Assembly (NCBI RefSeq): GCF_025024155.1
Contig: NW_026251716.1
Location: 588,424-652,423 of the forward strand
DNA from: Gamsiella multidivaricata
Taxonomy: Eukaryota; Mortierellomycota; Mortierellomycetes; Mortierellales; Mortierellaceae
DNA length: 64,000 nt
Direction: 5' to 3'
Part shown: positions 12,122-23,647 of the stretch, piece by piece
How positions within the stretch are numbered: position 1 is the stretch's first letter
Layout: every line of letters begins with the position of its first letter
Program-made: the position numbers and the translations under genes
Notes under the pieces: generated by a model
The model's database searches: none
Told to the model about the DNA's origin: nothing
Seen by the model: only the letters and a program-made list of their open reading frames with translations

Positions 12122-14599
12122 ATGAATCCTGGCAAAAGCAACAAGAAGACCTCATCGCAAAAGGTCGATTGGCATGCTGCTCTGGAAGCAGGACGGAAGT
12201 GGAGGGATCATATAGACAGTAATCGCGCTGGAGCTAGTTATTTCACTAGTAGAGAGGACCCACTTGCATTCGATCCATTGGAATAGCTCAAGTGGAGGAA
12301 CCAGGATCGGGATACGACGATGAAATCAGTCACCATAGAATGGAAGAGTCCATGTCAAAGAGTTCAAAATGTGGCTAAGGGAGCGCGCCCGATGACCTCG
12401 GCGGTGGTCGCCCTATATCTTCAGAGCAGGCTGAACGACGAGCGTGCAACTGATTTGCTGCAGACCAACAATGAGCAGTTGCGCGATACAGGTCATGCCC
12501 AGATACAGGCCTTGATGACAAAATGGAGTAGGTCGTGAATCTTTTATGCTACATGTTTATGCGATACTGAGGGTGCTTCTATTCACTTGAACTTTTCTCT
12601 AACAATTTCAACCTCTTAATAGAAACATCAAAACAGCCAGCATCACCATCACAGTCGTCGTCGTCGTCACTGCCGCTATCATCCATACCTCCTCGCGGAG
12701 CTCGCAGAGATGTATGTTGCGAATTATCGGACAGGTTCATATCGTTGTGTATTTGTTTTGACTCGCAATCATCCGATCATCCAATCGTCCGTAGGGTCCT
12801 GTTTCGGTATCGTCTACTGAAGATTCCAACAAAGAATCGAGCGGGCTGACTTCAGAGGCGGTGGGGCTACCGATATATTATACATGGATTGATCACATCG
12901 TCAACGGGGTATGTGGTTGCTCGTTATCTCCACTATTTTAATCCTAATCTTTCGGGCAAAGTTTTTGACGATATGAATGTTATTAACGCGCCATATACTG
13001 CCTATCAGGCTCGAAACATTCAACGGGACCCTGTTCCCGAGCTCCCTGCGGCATTTCGCTCGGAGAATGAGGAAAACATCCTTAATTTCGTCCATAAGAA
13101 GCTATCGCAGGAAAAGCTATCGGTCATGGAGCAGAAAGATGCCTTGTAAATACACATCGCATTTCACTGCATGCTCTATGCTTTGTTCAATAGTCTAGAT
13201 AATCAAGCCGTTATTTTTTTTCCGGTTGATCCTTCTAATAGGGTTGCTCTTTCAAATATCCTTAACGCCGACATGGAGAACGCCGATAACACCTTCGACC
13301 CAATTATAGGACGAATCAAGGAGCTGAGGGACGTCCCCATCCGCAAAGTCCAAGTAGATCTGTTGTCGGCACTTAGCACTGTCCTTAAAGACGAGGGAAT
13401 GGAGGGTCTTTTGTTGGAAGCTCAAATTCGGAGAGGAGACCTTGCTTGCAAGAAAAGGAATGAAGAAATCCCAGTAAGGACATTAAGGATTACGACGATC
13501 AGATTTCTGTGTTGGGCATAATTGAATACTGGTATGTTCAGAAAGCGACCATTTCATGAGCATGATATTATACCTCATTATCTTAAATAATACTAACATC
13601 GTTCTTGGCGGTAACGTAGTGCGATCATGATCAGTAGGAAGAAGTTTGAAAATAGCATGGCAGAGCTGACTCCCACAGCTCGTTGGAGTTACGTCCTATC
13701 TATGCTATTGGAATATACAGTATACTTGGACCTGTATGTCTTTGTTTGTCGCATATGTATCATTTTATTAGTATTTTTGGGAAATCCATTTCTGACTCTT
13801 TCTGTTCTATTCATATCGTAATATCATAGCGGGGAGCTCGCCTGCAAGGCGTCGCAACAAGATATCACGCTGCAGGAACGGTTTTTCGGTCCTGTATACA
13901 ACAACCAATCGCCTGGCCAAAAAATCAACATGTTGCTGAGGGTCGTGGAGAGCAGCTCCGGAGATAAACCCCTGATCGAAATAGGGTGCAACGAGCACAA
14001 GGCCACCCGTGTCGATCCAGAGACGGTGCATCTCCAGGCCTTAAAGAGTCATCGCATCAATGGCTCCATCCTCGCCCGGCTCGAAGAACAAGGTCTCAAC
14101 ACAGATACCGCCTTCTCCATCTATCTCGATGCCCACGGTAAGGTGTATTGGTTTTTTGGACCTGTTATTGGCTGTCAAGAAGTGTGCTCAAATATCTCCA
14201 CGCTAAAAATTTAATGTTGCATGCAAACGCAGCAACACATAAGAAGTTTTATCAATTTAGCTGAGTTGAGTTATGCCGAACACATTTATCGTTCTAACGT
14301 CTACTATCCTGGTCATAGGCATGAGTGCATGTCTTTTTGCGATGAGAAGAGTGGAGGATGTTTATGGAGTGACCAGACTCGGCAACACGCTGCTACTCCC
14401 TACGAATGAGCAGGAGATGGAATCGTTCCTGGAAGGAGACACGCTGTCTTCGCTATTTATGTACCGAGTAAGTACATGCACTGGTTTCTTATTTTATTTT
14501 TTGCGTTCCCAGCCATCATTTCTTGTCAACCCAAACGCTTACGTTTGGTAGGAGAGAACGGCAATACTGGCCAAGGAAGTGCTGCGTATGAGAGCATAG
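12122..14599 (+). pseudogene. unrecognised multi-exon gene, apparently decayed
   Basis: At least nine exons can be linked by matching splice phases: 12122-12527, 12623-12711, 12795-12908, 13009-13145, 13194-13531, 13620-13733, 13830-14137, 14319-14467 and 14552-14599. Two lesions interrupt the reading. There is an in-frame TAG at 12284-12286, although a 68 bp intron ending there could remove it. A one-base frame change is needed near 13470-13480 to pass from RNEEIP into YDDQISVLGIIEY. The product would have a Ser-rich stretch (about 12640-12700), then mixed alpha-type sequence such as ILARLEEQGLNTDTAFSIYL. GDLACK and GELACK occur at two places, about 140 residues apart. I do not recognise the family. 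The unusually complete exon set suggests a recently broken gene or a member of a multicopy lineage-specific family. No TIRs were found around it. Confidence 0.5.
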
Positions 14600-14949
14600 A
14601 GGCTTCTGAAGAAGAGATGCGGGACACCGTCGCCTCCGAGGCGCAAGACTCCAAGCGTTTACACTCCATGAAAAGTAAGAAACGCTTAAGAGCGAGTGAC
14701 AACTCTAGCGTGTATCTTTTTTCGGATGGAGCTATATTATGCTATGCGCGATATTTCCATGGCCAATTATGTAGGAATACAGGCCACCTCCTTGCTTACC
14801 GCGTACTGTACAGCAAACTCTTAACTTACAATAAACGAATTTGCTACAGTACAACATTATTTTATATTTGGGGTTTTTTGTGGTGTAAAAGTATAGAACT
14901 ACATCTGCGTTTTGCAAGGATTACTCAAAAGCATAGTGCCAAAGACGAA

Positions 14950-16476
14950 TTATACGACCTGTTGCTGCCTTCCAAGGGTCGATACGCTTCCGACCTTGGC
15001 CTCACCAAAACTCTCGATGCTGTGGACCCCGCTGTTGGCCTCTCCGACCTCAACGTTGGGATCAATGACCTTGGCCTTCTCACTTAAATGACCGTAGCAG
15101 GCTTCTCCAAGCTCAGCAATATCCAGACCAGCATGCTCCTGTTCCGAATCCGCACGCAGGTTCAGTCCAGGGATCTTGTTCATGATGACGAGGATCAGAT
15201 AGGTGATACCGAACGACCAGGTAAGACCAGCAGTCGAGTCAGCAAGCTGGTAACCAACTTGGATCCAGTTGCGGTCCAACCAACCTCCGGCAATGACAGT
15301 GGTACCATCGAGGGCGGCAATAGAAGCCTGGGCGAAAACTCCCGTGAGGATGTTGCCGACAATACCGCCCACACCATGGACAGCAAAAACGTCGAAGGCA
15401 TCGTCGTACTTGAGGTAGTGCTTCAGACGGACAGCCATGTTGCAAGCGAGCGCACCCAAGAATCCAATCGCGACACTGGAGGCAGGGGAGACAAACCCTG
15501 AGCCGGGGGTGATGGCGACCAACCCAGCGACAGCACCAGAGCAGAAGCCGAGAACCGATAGCTTGCGCTCGTGGCGGTAGTCGAGCAAGACCCAGGTGAG
15601 ACCAGCAGTCGAGGCAGCCAAGTTGGTGACAACGCAGGCCATGGCAGCGCGCAAGTTGGCTGAGAGTGCCGATCCACCGTTGAATCCGAACCAACCGAAC
15701 CAAATGAAGCATGTTCCAATGACAACGTTGCTCATGCTATGAGGACGAAAATCCTTCTGGTCGCCAGAACGCTTACCGAGGACAATCGCGTAGGCCAGCG
15801 CAGCAGCACCTGAAGAGATGTGAACAGGCGTACCACCAGCGAAATCGAGTCCTCCCATAACAAAGGACCATCCGTTAGGGGACCAGGTCCAGCAGGCGAT
15901 AAAGTCATAGACGAAAGTGGTCCACAAGAAGATGAAGACAAGGGTGGGGACGATACGACCACGCTCTGCAGCAGCACCGATGGCGAGGGCAGGAGTCAAG
16001 GCAGCAAACATGCACTGGAAAATCATAAAGACCAGATCTGGGATCTTGGGGTTGCCGACGGAGGGTTGGTCGAGGACGCCACGGAAGAAGGCGTTCTCGA
16101 AATTTCCGATCATTCTGCCACCGGATTTACTGAATGATAGCGAGTATCCGAATAAGAACCACTACAAGAAGATTGGCGGCGACAAAGAAAGAAAGAAAGA
16201 AAGAAAGAAAGATGTCAGTTGGGGGTTCGGAAAGGCCGAAGAAAGGGGTGAGGAAACGGGAGACGGGTGATCTACCTGGAAGGAAACAACTGCGATAGAG
16301 CAGCAGGACAGCATGATGAGCGACAGAGCGTTCTTGGAGCGGGCCATGCCAGAGTAAAAGTAGCCGATTCCGGGGATCATGAGCCAGACCAGGGCAGTGG
16401 AGGCCAAGGTCCAGGCGATGTCGCCGGCATTGTATTGGGAGCCGATGACCGCAGTCGCGGGATCTGTAGAGTTCAT
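14950..16476 (-). CDS. Amt/MEP ammonium transporter
   Basis: Two exons, 16276-16476 and 14950-16161, give 470 residues. The protein moves ammonium across the plasma membrane. It has about eleven hydrophobic helices; early MIPGIGYFYSGMAR is the family signature. Both pore histidines appear in context: PVHISSGAAALAYA and AVHGVGGIVGNILTG. The cytosolic C-terminus carries the GLDIAELGE regulatory element, where the usual SEHGE has Leu for His. The intron (16162-16275) contains a (GAAA)n microsatellite, and after it TGG opens the exon in frame (WFLFGYSLSFSKSGG). A TATA box lies 213 bp upstream. Transceptor function, known for some MEP2 proteins, cannot be read from the sequence. Confidence 0.95.
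16184..16211. repeat. (GAAA)n microsatellite in the ammonium transporter intron
   Basis: Seven uninterrupted GAAA units. On the minus strand this forms the pyrimidine-rich stretch upstream of the acceptor at 16162. Confidence 0.85.
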
Positions 16477-16688
16477 ATTGAACGACGGGAACTGTTGAGG
16501 AAGGCGATGGGCGGTTGGTGCTAGGGGTGTAGACGGAGGAGTGGACGGACACCAGAAGCGGCGAAGATCAGACCGGAAGAGGAAGAGAGGGAGGAGGAAT
16601 GAACAATGCCGGAGACTTTTTGGGTTTCGCGTTGTTGAAGGGGAAGAAAAAAGAAGAAAGAAAAAAAAAAAAGAGGGAAAGCGGTAGG

Positions 16689-16696
16689 CTTTATAG
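16689..16696 (-). promoter_or_regulatory. TATA box of the ammonium transporter gene
   Basis: CTATAAAG on the minus strand, 213 bp upstream of the start codon at 16476, followed by a long T/C-rich leader. Confidence 0.5.
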
Positions 16697-16699
16697 TCT

Positions 16700-19238
16700 C
16701 CCAAGAACGACCGAGGAACAGCGCCACCAGGAATCAGTCAATCCGGGGTAAAGGAGGAGCATGCAGGGAGGGGGGAGCAGGCAGCAGGCGCCCAGGCAGT
16801 GCTGTAAGCAGTGGTACAATACAAAACACCATCCACCCATTCATGCATCTATCCATTCATCATCGCAGGCAATGCGACGTTTAGAGCGATGTGCAGGCGA
16901 TAACAACAAAGGGAGAACAAGGACTGGAGGGGCTCGTTGTTGGCGGACCACACCGTGTTCGCGCTCTCGAGATACGGTCGGCTCCAGCATCCACGCATAC
17001 ATCCACACACATACAGGTACTGCTGTTGTACATGATGTCTATCTTCTTTGCATCGCTGACCTGATGCTCCTTTGGCGACAAGATTTAGGGCCGCTGCATG
17101 CGCTGGCTTCCGCCATCTTGTGTCACATCCTCCTTGATGCCTGCTGTGGATCAGCTCTCAGAGGAAGGACGCGCTCATCTTGGTTTACCTCAGAGATAGG
17201 GGATCAAACGGGTGTAGCCTGGAGAAGTGCTCCTTGGTTTCGTTCATATAAACAAACAAACAAATAATGCATTCAGCTGCACATACCACCTTCTCCTCCA
17301 CTTCTGCTCTTCCACTAGACTGATGACACGATATGGCCACACCACGGCAGGGCGCCAATGCACAAAGAAGCAAAAAAAAAAAAAAAAAAAAAAGAAGCCC
17401 TCTTGAGTGTTCTACACAACAATGCAGTTTCGTGATCCTAGGATGAATTGGCCGTCGAGCGTACCATTTGTCTAATTGCGTACTTGTCTAGACCACTACC
17501 GAATCAGATATCCAGATATCTCGACCGACATGAAGTCAACATACTCGGACACATACACACATGCATACATACACACATACACACACGGCTGACCTTCTTC
17601 CAGCCATACTTCCCTTTTCTCACCTTTTTTTTCCTGCCCTTCCTTTCACGCAAACGCTTTCATTCCCCCGATCTCAAACATGACAATCCGATCGAAAAGG
17701 TAATGCGGATGCAAGGATGGCTCCAGGGAGGATCGGAAGCACTGAGTTGTGTTGTGTGTCTCATCCTATGCGAGAGTGTTGTCTGCTGAAGAGAAAAGTG
17801 GAGTGTTGTTGTTGACAAAGGCAGAGTCAAGGCCAAAGGACGCGTATCTATTCATGTGCAGCAAACAGCAGGCTGTGACGCGTGGGCGCTGTTGGAAACA
17901 TCTGCCTACGCCGCAATCGATTGGCTCTGCTTATCAGCCAATGGGAGCACAAACACGCGTTTCTGGTGGGAAGTGATAGGGAGAACGCGATAAAGCGCAC
18001 GTGGCAAGCAAGGCTCACCACAAAAAATAACTTTTAAAAGTATAATGCCCTGCACGACCTCATACCACAGCGACTTTGCGCCCCCCTTGTCTCCAGAAAT
18101 GACCTGGGTAAAGAGTGGACCGTGAGCGAATTCTTTGAAGGTGTGGACCGGTCTACCCTCGCATCCCATGTTCTCGTTCCTGAATGATGGAGACGTGATA
18201 AACCTTAAATGGCCTAAGCATAAAATGATCCTGGTTGACCCCGCACTTTGCCAAATCTGGCAACACTGAACTCTTTTCTTTCGAAGTGTCAGTTCGCTCG
18301 CGAATACTTCCTTCTTCATTTTCTGTTGTTGCTTGTTTGTTTCTCCAAAGTAGTGATCCCTTGTGCCACATGCGATTGCTCGGGGTTTGAATGCTTAAAA
18401 CAGAGATGACACATCTGTCGCCTTTCAGCGGAAGGAACCCGTGTTTGTGGACAGAAGAATCTTCGATATGCACTTGCTTACACAATATAGCATATTCTAC
18501 AGGAGACAGTTCGTTGATCGTGTGCTGTACTTCAGTGCCTGTTTTTCATACTGTACCAGGTCCCGGGTTAAGGCAAGCTGTTTCCCCCGTTCTGTTTTTT
18601 GCTTTTGCTTTTGCTTTTGTTTTTGTTTTCTGTTGCCATCTTCGCACATCTATTTCTTTTTTCTTTCTTTCTTGCCGCTAAACACGACACGAGAGTTTTT
18701 GCAGTACGTCGCGCCAACCACAGAATTTCGAAAAGCAAGGTTAGACTATTGAACTAATGGAGGAGAAGCTCAACATGTGTTTGCACAGGACTGATAGCTT
18801 TTTTTTTTTTTTTTTTTTTGCCGCGCATCAACTCTCAACGCTCAAACCGCCTGCGCACTTCAACACCTCAAGTCTAGTCTACTATAGCTCATTATGTGCA
18901 TTGAATTGCATATGGGAGTACACCTGTTGTTGTGGAGGAACAAACAATCTACACTCCTTTTTGCGAAAAAATGCACTTTTCATAGTGAAATGTGCATTTT
19001 TTTACTGAATTAAAAAAATATAAGGGCGTTATTCAGTCCATTTTTATATCTGCTTGGATTTACGGACCACCAATCGTGCTGCTTTTCGGGGAAAAGTGAG
19101 AGAGGGAAAAAGTGTGAGGATATAAGGTAGGGTCACCGCCATCACAAAACTGAATAACGCCCTTATATTTTTTTAATTTAGTAAAAAATGCACATTTCAC
19201 TATGAAAAAGGAGTGTAGACCACCACCTAGATTACCTG

Positions 19239-19269
<31 letters not shown>

Positions 19270-19838
19270 GGTAAAAGAGGAGGGTGCTGTTAACGATGCT
19301 AGACTTTTAGGCAAAAAGCGCGATCTGGTAGGTATTCAGTTTCGTAGAGGAATGTTGGTCCAGCTGCCAACCCGGTTACTGAGGGTTAAATCCCCAAGCG
19401 TTATAGTGAGGCCGTAGACAGATTCCTGTAGTAGCGAGCTGGTGTAAACCTTGGGTATGAGAAAGGGCCCGATGCGAACTCGAAGGACTAGCCAGATCCA
19501 CGGCACGAGAAAGTACTGTATGACTCTGCTCTCCTTCTTTCTGCAATCAAGTCAGCAGTGCTGGTTATTGGGTGCTGGTTATTGGGTCCTTGCATTCATG
19601 TTTCCCATGAAACCCGGTCGCCGTACTCAGTCGACCTTCCCTTGGTGGCATTGCGAAGCACACAAATACAGACCGGGGAAGCAGTACACCTTCAGCGTAG
19701 CCCGATATATTTTTTTGATCATTTTTCGGGGCCACTTCCAAGACTAGCTGGTTCGTCAATGTCCTTTTCTTTCAGGAAATATGTATCAATTGAACGCAAT
19801 AGCATACGTAGCGCTGTTTATTATGTATGGTACACGCT
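16700..19838. other. gene-poor stretch with simple repeats and a MITE
   Basis: No convincing gene was found in 3.1 kb on either strand. Contents: a CATTCATC-type repeat near 16850, CATACACA repeats near 16990 and 17550-17580, poly-A near 17375-17395, a (TTTTGC)n stretch near 18597-18625, poly-T runs near 18800-18820 and 19240-19270, and the foldback element at 18950-19217. ORFs here follow the simple repeats and look spurious. Confidence 0.6.
18950..19217. mobile_element. foldback/MITE-like element with TA flanks
   Basis: The 264 bp between 18952 and 19215 begin CACTCCTTTTT and end with its reverse complement, and TA flanks both ends (18950-18951, 19216-19217). The arms match for about 67 bp, up to the shared segment ATAAGGGCGTTATTCAGT. 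The left arm differs by an 18 bp insertion near 18963-18980 and one base near 19007. There is no coding capacity. TIRs plus a TA duplication suggest a non-autonomous Tc1/mariner-type MITE. The left arm is itself palindromic (TGCAC ... GTGCA), so single strands would fold strongly. Confidence 0.7.
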
Positions 19839-21134
19839 CTAGACATGATCGGCGACAATGGGCTTGCCAGCAGCCCAGTCCCGGATCACATTCTTAATGC
19901 GGATCCAATACTGCAGCTCGATCGCAAGCGTCTTTGCCGCCTCCAGATCCTGCTCCCCAAATGCCTTTGTCAGCCCATCGACCGTCTCCTTGATGCGCGC
20001 TATCAACCACATCCCAAGAAAACAAATAATCAGTTACAATGTCATTTGTCGTTACACCAATGAATAACTAGGGCAATGGAAGCACATCATACCATCGTTC
20101 GTATTTTTCAGATCCTCGACCTCCTCTTCCGTCTGTGCGTCTTCCAAGAGCTCTCTTGCCTCCATGACCTCCATCAGTAGCTCTGGCGCGTTTAACGACT
20201 CGGTCTCGTGGATAGGAGCACCAAGAAGGTCTAGCATGTAGTTGGCACGGCTGAGAGGCTCCTTCAATGTTGAGTAGGCCTTGTTGGCAAGTGAGGATTG
20301 CTGCTGTGCATACATTTGATCGCCCTAGTTACCATGTTGGTTGATACGATTGAAGGTTATCTCAGGATGTTGCGGCAGTAGGAAGGAGTGAATATGAAAA
20401 AGAGGTCTCCAATATTGTCGAATTAAAAGCTGGAACATACATTGGTGTTGAGTGAATAAGAATCCGGGTGGATCTGTTGCTGGATCCTCAAGAACTTATT
20501 CCGCAGAGTTTTGACGTCAACATCGAACGTTGGCTCTGGGCTAAGTGGGACGAGGAAAAACAAACAAACAAATAAAAAGAATGCGTGTTCATCCTTAGTT
20601 AGATTAGATCGGATCCATGACCCCTAGAGTGACAAAAAATAAATAAATCTTGTTTGAACAAAGAGCGCAGCGGCAGCAAACTATTGAGGCGTACTTCAAT
20701 CCAAGGGTCTCGTAGTAGTTGGCGCCAGGGGCGATAGGCTGGACAACTTTGCAGTCTGGGTTGCTGCACAAGAGAGCCATGAAGGGGATTGGTGTCGAGC
20801 ACTTCCAGCAGGGTCGTGTCTCGGGTTTCTTTGGTGTTGCTGACTTGCTGCTGTCGCTCTCTTTAACTGGCACTGAAGAGTGAAAATGCGAAGCAGCAGA
20901 CGAGGCCATTGGGATACGCCTGTGGCGAGTAATAGTCTTTGAGAGGCAACTGCTGTTAAAGGGAAGACAAGGTGGAAGGGGTGCGGGTTTAATGGCGTTG
21001 TTCCTGGTAGCTGCAAGTGTCAGCGTTGAAAAAGCGTTGCTTGGGCGAGAGATCTGGCGACAGGAGGCAGTTGCTCTGACTCTGGAGGCGTCCATGAGCG
21101 AGTTGAGGATCATTCGGGTCGTTGTCGGTGACAT
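19839..21134 (-). CDS. HSCB: HSCB/Jac1-type J-domain co-chaperone for Fe-S cluster assembly
   Basis: Four exons, 20695-21134, 20441-20540, 20093-20324 and 19839-19999, give 310 residues. The protein delivers Fe-S scaffold protein to mitochondrial Hsp70. Visible parts: a long Ser/Thr/Arg-rich N-terminus (likely mitochondrial targeting plus linker), a zinc-binding segment CWKC ... CSNPDC, the J domain with the essential HPD motif (QQIHPDSY), and the HscB C-terminal helical domain (SRANYMLDLLG). A splice junction rebuilds YETLGLNPEP, which confirms the first intron. An in-frame extension upstream to 21212 lacks an ATG. The gene is head-to-head with RPN13. Confidence 0.92.
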
Positions 21135-21412
21135 TGTTGAAGTGGGCTCGTCGGTAAGAGCGGAAGAAGTAGAAAAGTATGAAGAAGAGTAATGGGGTGA
21201 AGAAGAGATCAAGGCGAGAGACGATCAAAGACGCCCTCTTGTCAGCGTTTGGGCGAAGAGGAGGGATCGCGTCTGGAAACGGTAATTTGCTACGTCACAT
21301 TCGCTCTACGCGTACGTGTTTCTGCTCAAAGAGCATCAACTCATTCTCTTTTCCACCTTTACCTCCAACACCACCACTCTCCTCAGAACAATTCAACACT
21401 AACCACAGCACC
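21135..21412. promoter_or_regulatory. bidirectional promoter region, HSCB/RPN13
   Basis: Only 278 bp separate the two divergent start codons. The interval contains TACGTCA (21291-21297), a CRE/ATF-like site, and a CT-rich leader before the RPN13 ATG. No TATA box or yeast-type proteasome (PACE) element was seen. Confidence 0.45.
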
Positions 21413-22033
21413 ATGGCATCTTCACGCAATCCGCTTCTTCAGTTCAAGGCAGGACGATGCTTCAGAGAGGGAACCACAGACACAGTCCAACCAGATCCCA
21501 CTAAAGGGTAACCAGCAACGAAGGCCACGTCGTATTCTGCCCAGCATGCTCAGGACACCCAAGGGATAACAATGAGAAAGATTAGCAATATCTAAACACC
21601 TCATGCTCTACTTCTGCTTAGACTGGTCTATATGGAGGAGGAAGATGGTCTTATGCACTTTTACTGGAAAAACCGGGCAACCAACACCGTTGACGACGTA
21701 TGTTTCTTTCATCTCTTCTGTTCAGTGCGGATATTGACTGCAGCAAGCAATTGCGCCCCTTCAGCCCGACTCAATTGGTCCACACTTATTCCCTTCTTCC
21801 AATAGGATCTTATTCTCTTCCCTGGTGATGCAGAGCTCAAGACGGTCCCTCAGTGCACAACAGGACGCGTACTCATGCTCCAGTTCAAGTCGTCCTCACA
21901 AAAGCTCTTTTTCTGGCTCCAGGAGGCAAACACAGACCGGGATCAGATTATTCTCCAGCAGGCAAATGCACTCATCAGTCAGGGACAGGAGGACGAAGCA
22001 GGACATTATGACGAGGATGTCGCCATGGAATAA
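21413..22033 (+). CDS. RPN13: proteasomal ubiquitin receptor Rpn13/ADRM1 (Pru domain only)
   Basis: Three exons, 21413-21507, 21622-21697 and 21806-22033, give 132 residues. Rpn13 sits on the 19S proteasome lid/base via Rpn2 and binds ubiquitin. The whole protein is one Pru (pleckstrin-like) domain: LLQFKAGRCF, GLVYMEEEDGLMHFYWKNR, DDLILFPGDAELKTVPQC, GRVLMLQFKS and KLFFWLQE match the family in order. The C-terminal DEUBAD domain of animal ADRM1, which docks UCH37, is absent, as in budding yeast. The last residues are acidic. Start choice: the first ATG after the CT-rich leader begins the conserved frame. Confidence 0.93.
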
Positions 22034-22222
22034 ATTTCAGTCAGGAGATGGATCCGTACAACTTGTTGCAGGCGACTATGCAATAGATGAATAGGACCTT
22101 TAGAGAGCAGCGAGAAGAATTAAAGCAGCACAACAAGCAAAATGGGCCGAGACAGTAATGAAAGTGAGAATGGTTGATGAAGATGGGATGCTATCAGGAC
22201 CTTTATTAGATTTAGATGACAC

Positions 22223-23611
22223 TTAAATGAGGCCATATCGCTTGCCAAAGAAGACAGCGACGATGCAATATAAGCCCATGAACCCACACAGTCCCCACCA
22301 CCAATGTAATGGTTCGTCTTCATCCCCTGGCTGTCCTGGCACATGCACATTCATTCTAATAAAAAAATAAAATAAAATAAAATTAGCCAGATAAACTTCG
22401 TTTCAAATAAAAGCGATTTAATATTTCTTGGCAAGTAACGTACCCCCAAAGACCTGCAACAAAGGTCATAGGAACGATCAGACTGGCAAAGAATGTCAGT
22501 GTCCCGACCACATTGTTGGTCTTGTTTGACAGCTGGTTAATCTCGAGCGAGATCTGTGCCAGATAGTTTGAGTGCGATCGTGCCAGGACCTTTTCGTAAC
22601 TGTACAGCGACTGCAGCATCGTCAGTACGTGGTCGAGAATATCACCCAGATAAAGCAAAATCTCCCCATCCCGATATGGTTGTAATGCTTGTTGATAAGG
22701 CTGGGTAATATTTAGTGCAGGCGATGTTGGTGTCAATGGCCTTCCTCCTCCTCCTCCTCCTGCTGCTGCTGCCCCTTGCTGCTGCCGCTGCTGTCCTGTC
22801 GCTGCTGATGCTAGTATGGGTGTCGCGCCCGCTCCACCTATGATAGGATCTCTTCCGACTTCCCTTGGTCCTGGCCCAGGCCTTGGCCCTCCTGTGGCTG
22901 TAACGACTTCCGCCCCTATAGCTACTGCAGTACCTGCACCAGCATTACCCCAAGCGCCCCCTGAAGCGATAATAAAACGTTCGTCGAACCGTTTCATCAG
23001 TCCGCGGATGACATCGGCCTTGTTGGTGAGCAGCCTGGATATGGTCATGACGTTTTTACGACAGGATCCGATGCGCCGCAGCATGTCCGAAGTCTCGTTC
23101 TCTCGCAAGAGGAGGACCAGCTCGTCAATGGAGTCGACCTCATACTCAATTGTCTGGATAGGGGATGCAAAGCTGTCGGTGATATCGTCCAGAAGCGCAT
23201 AGTTGATCCAGTCCGGTGTCAGGGTGATATGAGAATGAAATTGCTCGAGACGATGAAGGACGTGGAGATGGTGGTGCGACGGTCTGAAATGAAACTAATC
23301 CCGCCCGACAAAAAAAAAAAAAAAAAAAAAACGGCCGTATTAATGAAATGTCAGATCTGCAAGTCAATCGAAAGTAAGCAAAGTAACAAAATAAGGGTCG
23401 TATCGTTTCCTTACTGTGATGATGCCGTCTCGGAGAACGACCGAGTACATGCTGGCGGGTTGAAGATATGACCCTGAATTGTAATCCTGGTCAAACGTCC
23501 TGAAGCACACAAAGTAGTAATTCCTAAAGACCTCGTACTTTTCGCGTACTTCCTCCGTTGAGATATCCTCGATCGTCAGAGGATGGATATGGAAGTACTA
23601 TTGGATTATAG

Positions 23612-23647
<36 letters not shown>

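Noticed and set aside
12284..12286. TAG taken as proof of a pseudogene at 12.1 kb
   Set aside because: A 68 bp GT-AG intron (12218-12285 or so) could remove it, so the pseudogene call rests mainly on the frameshift near 13475.
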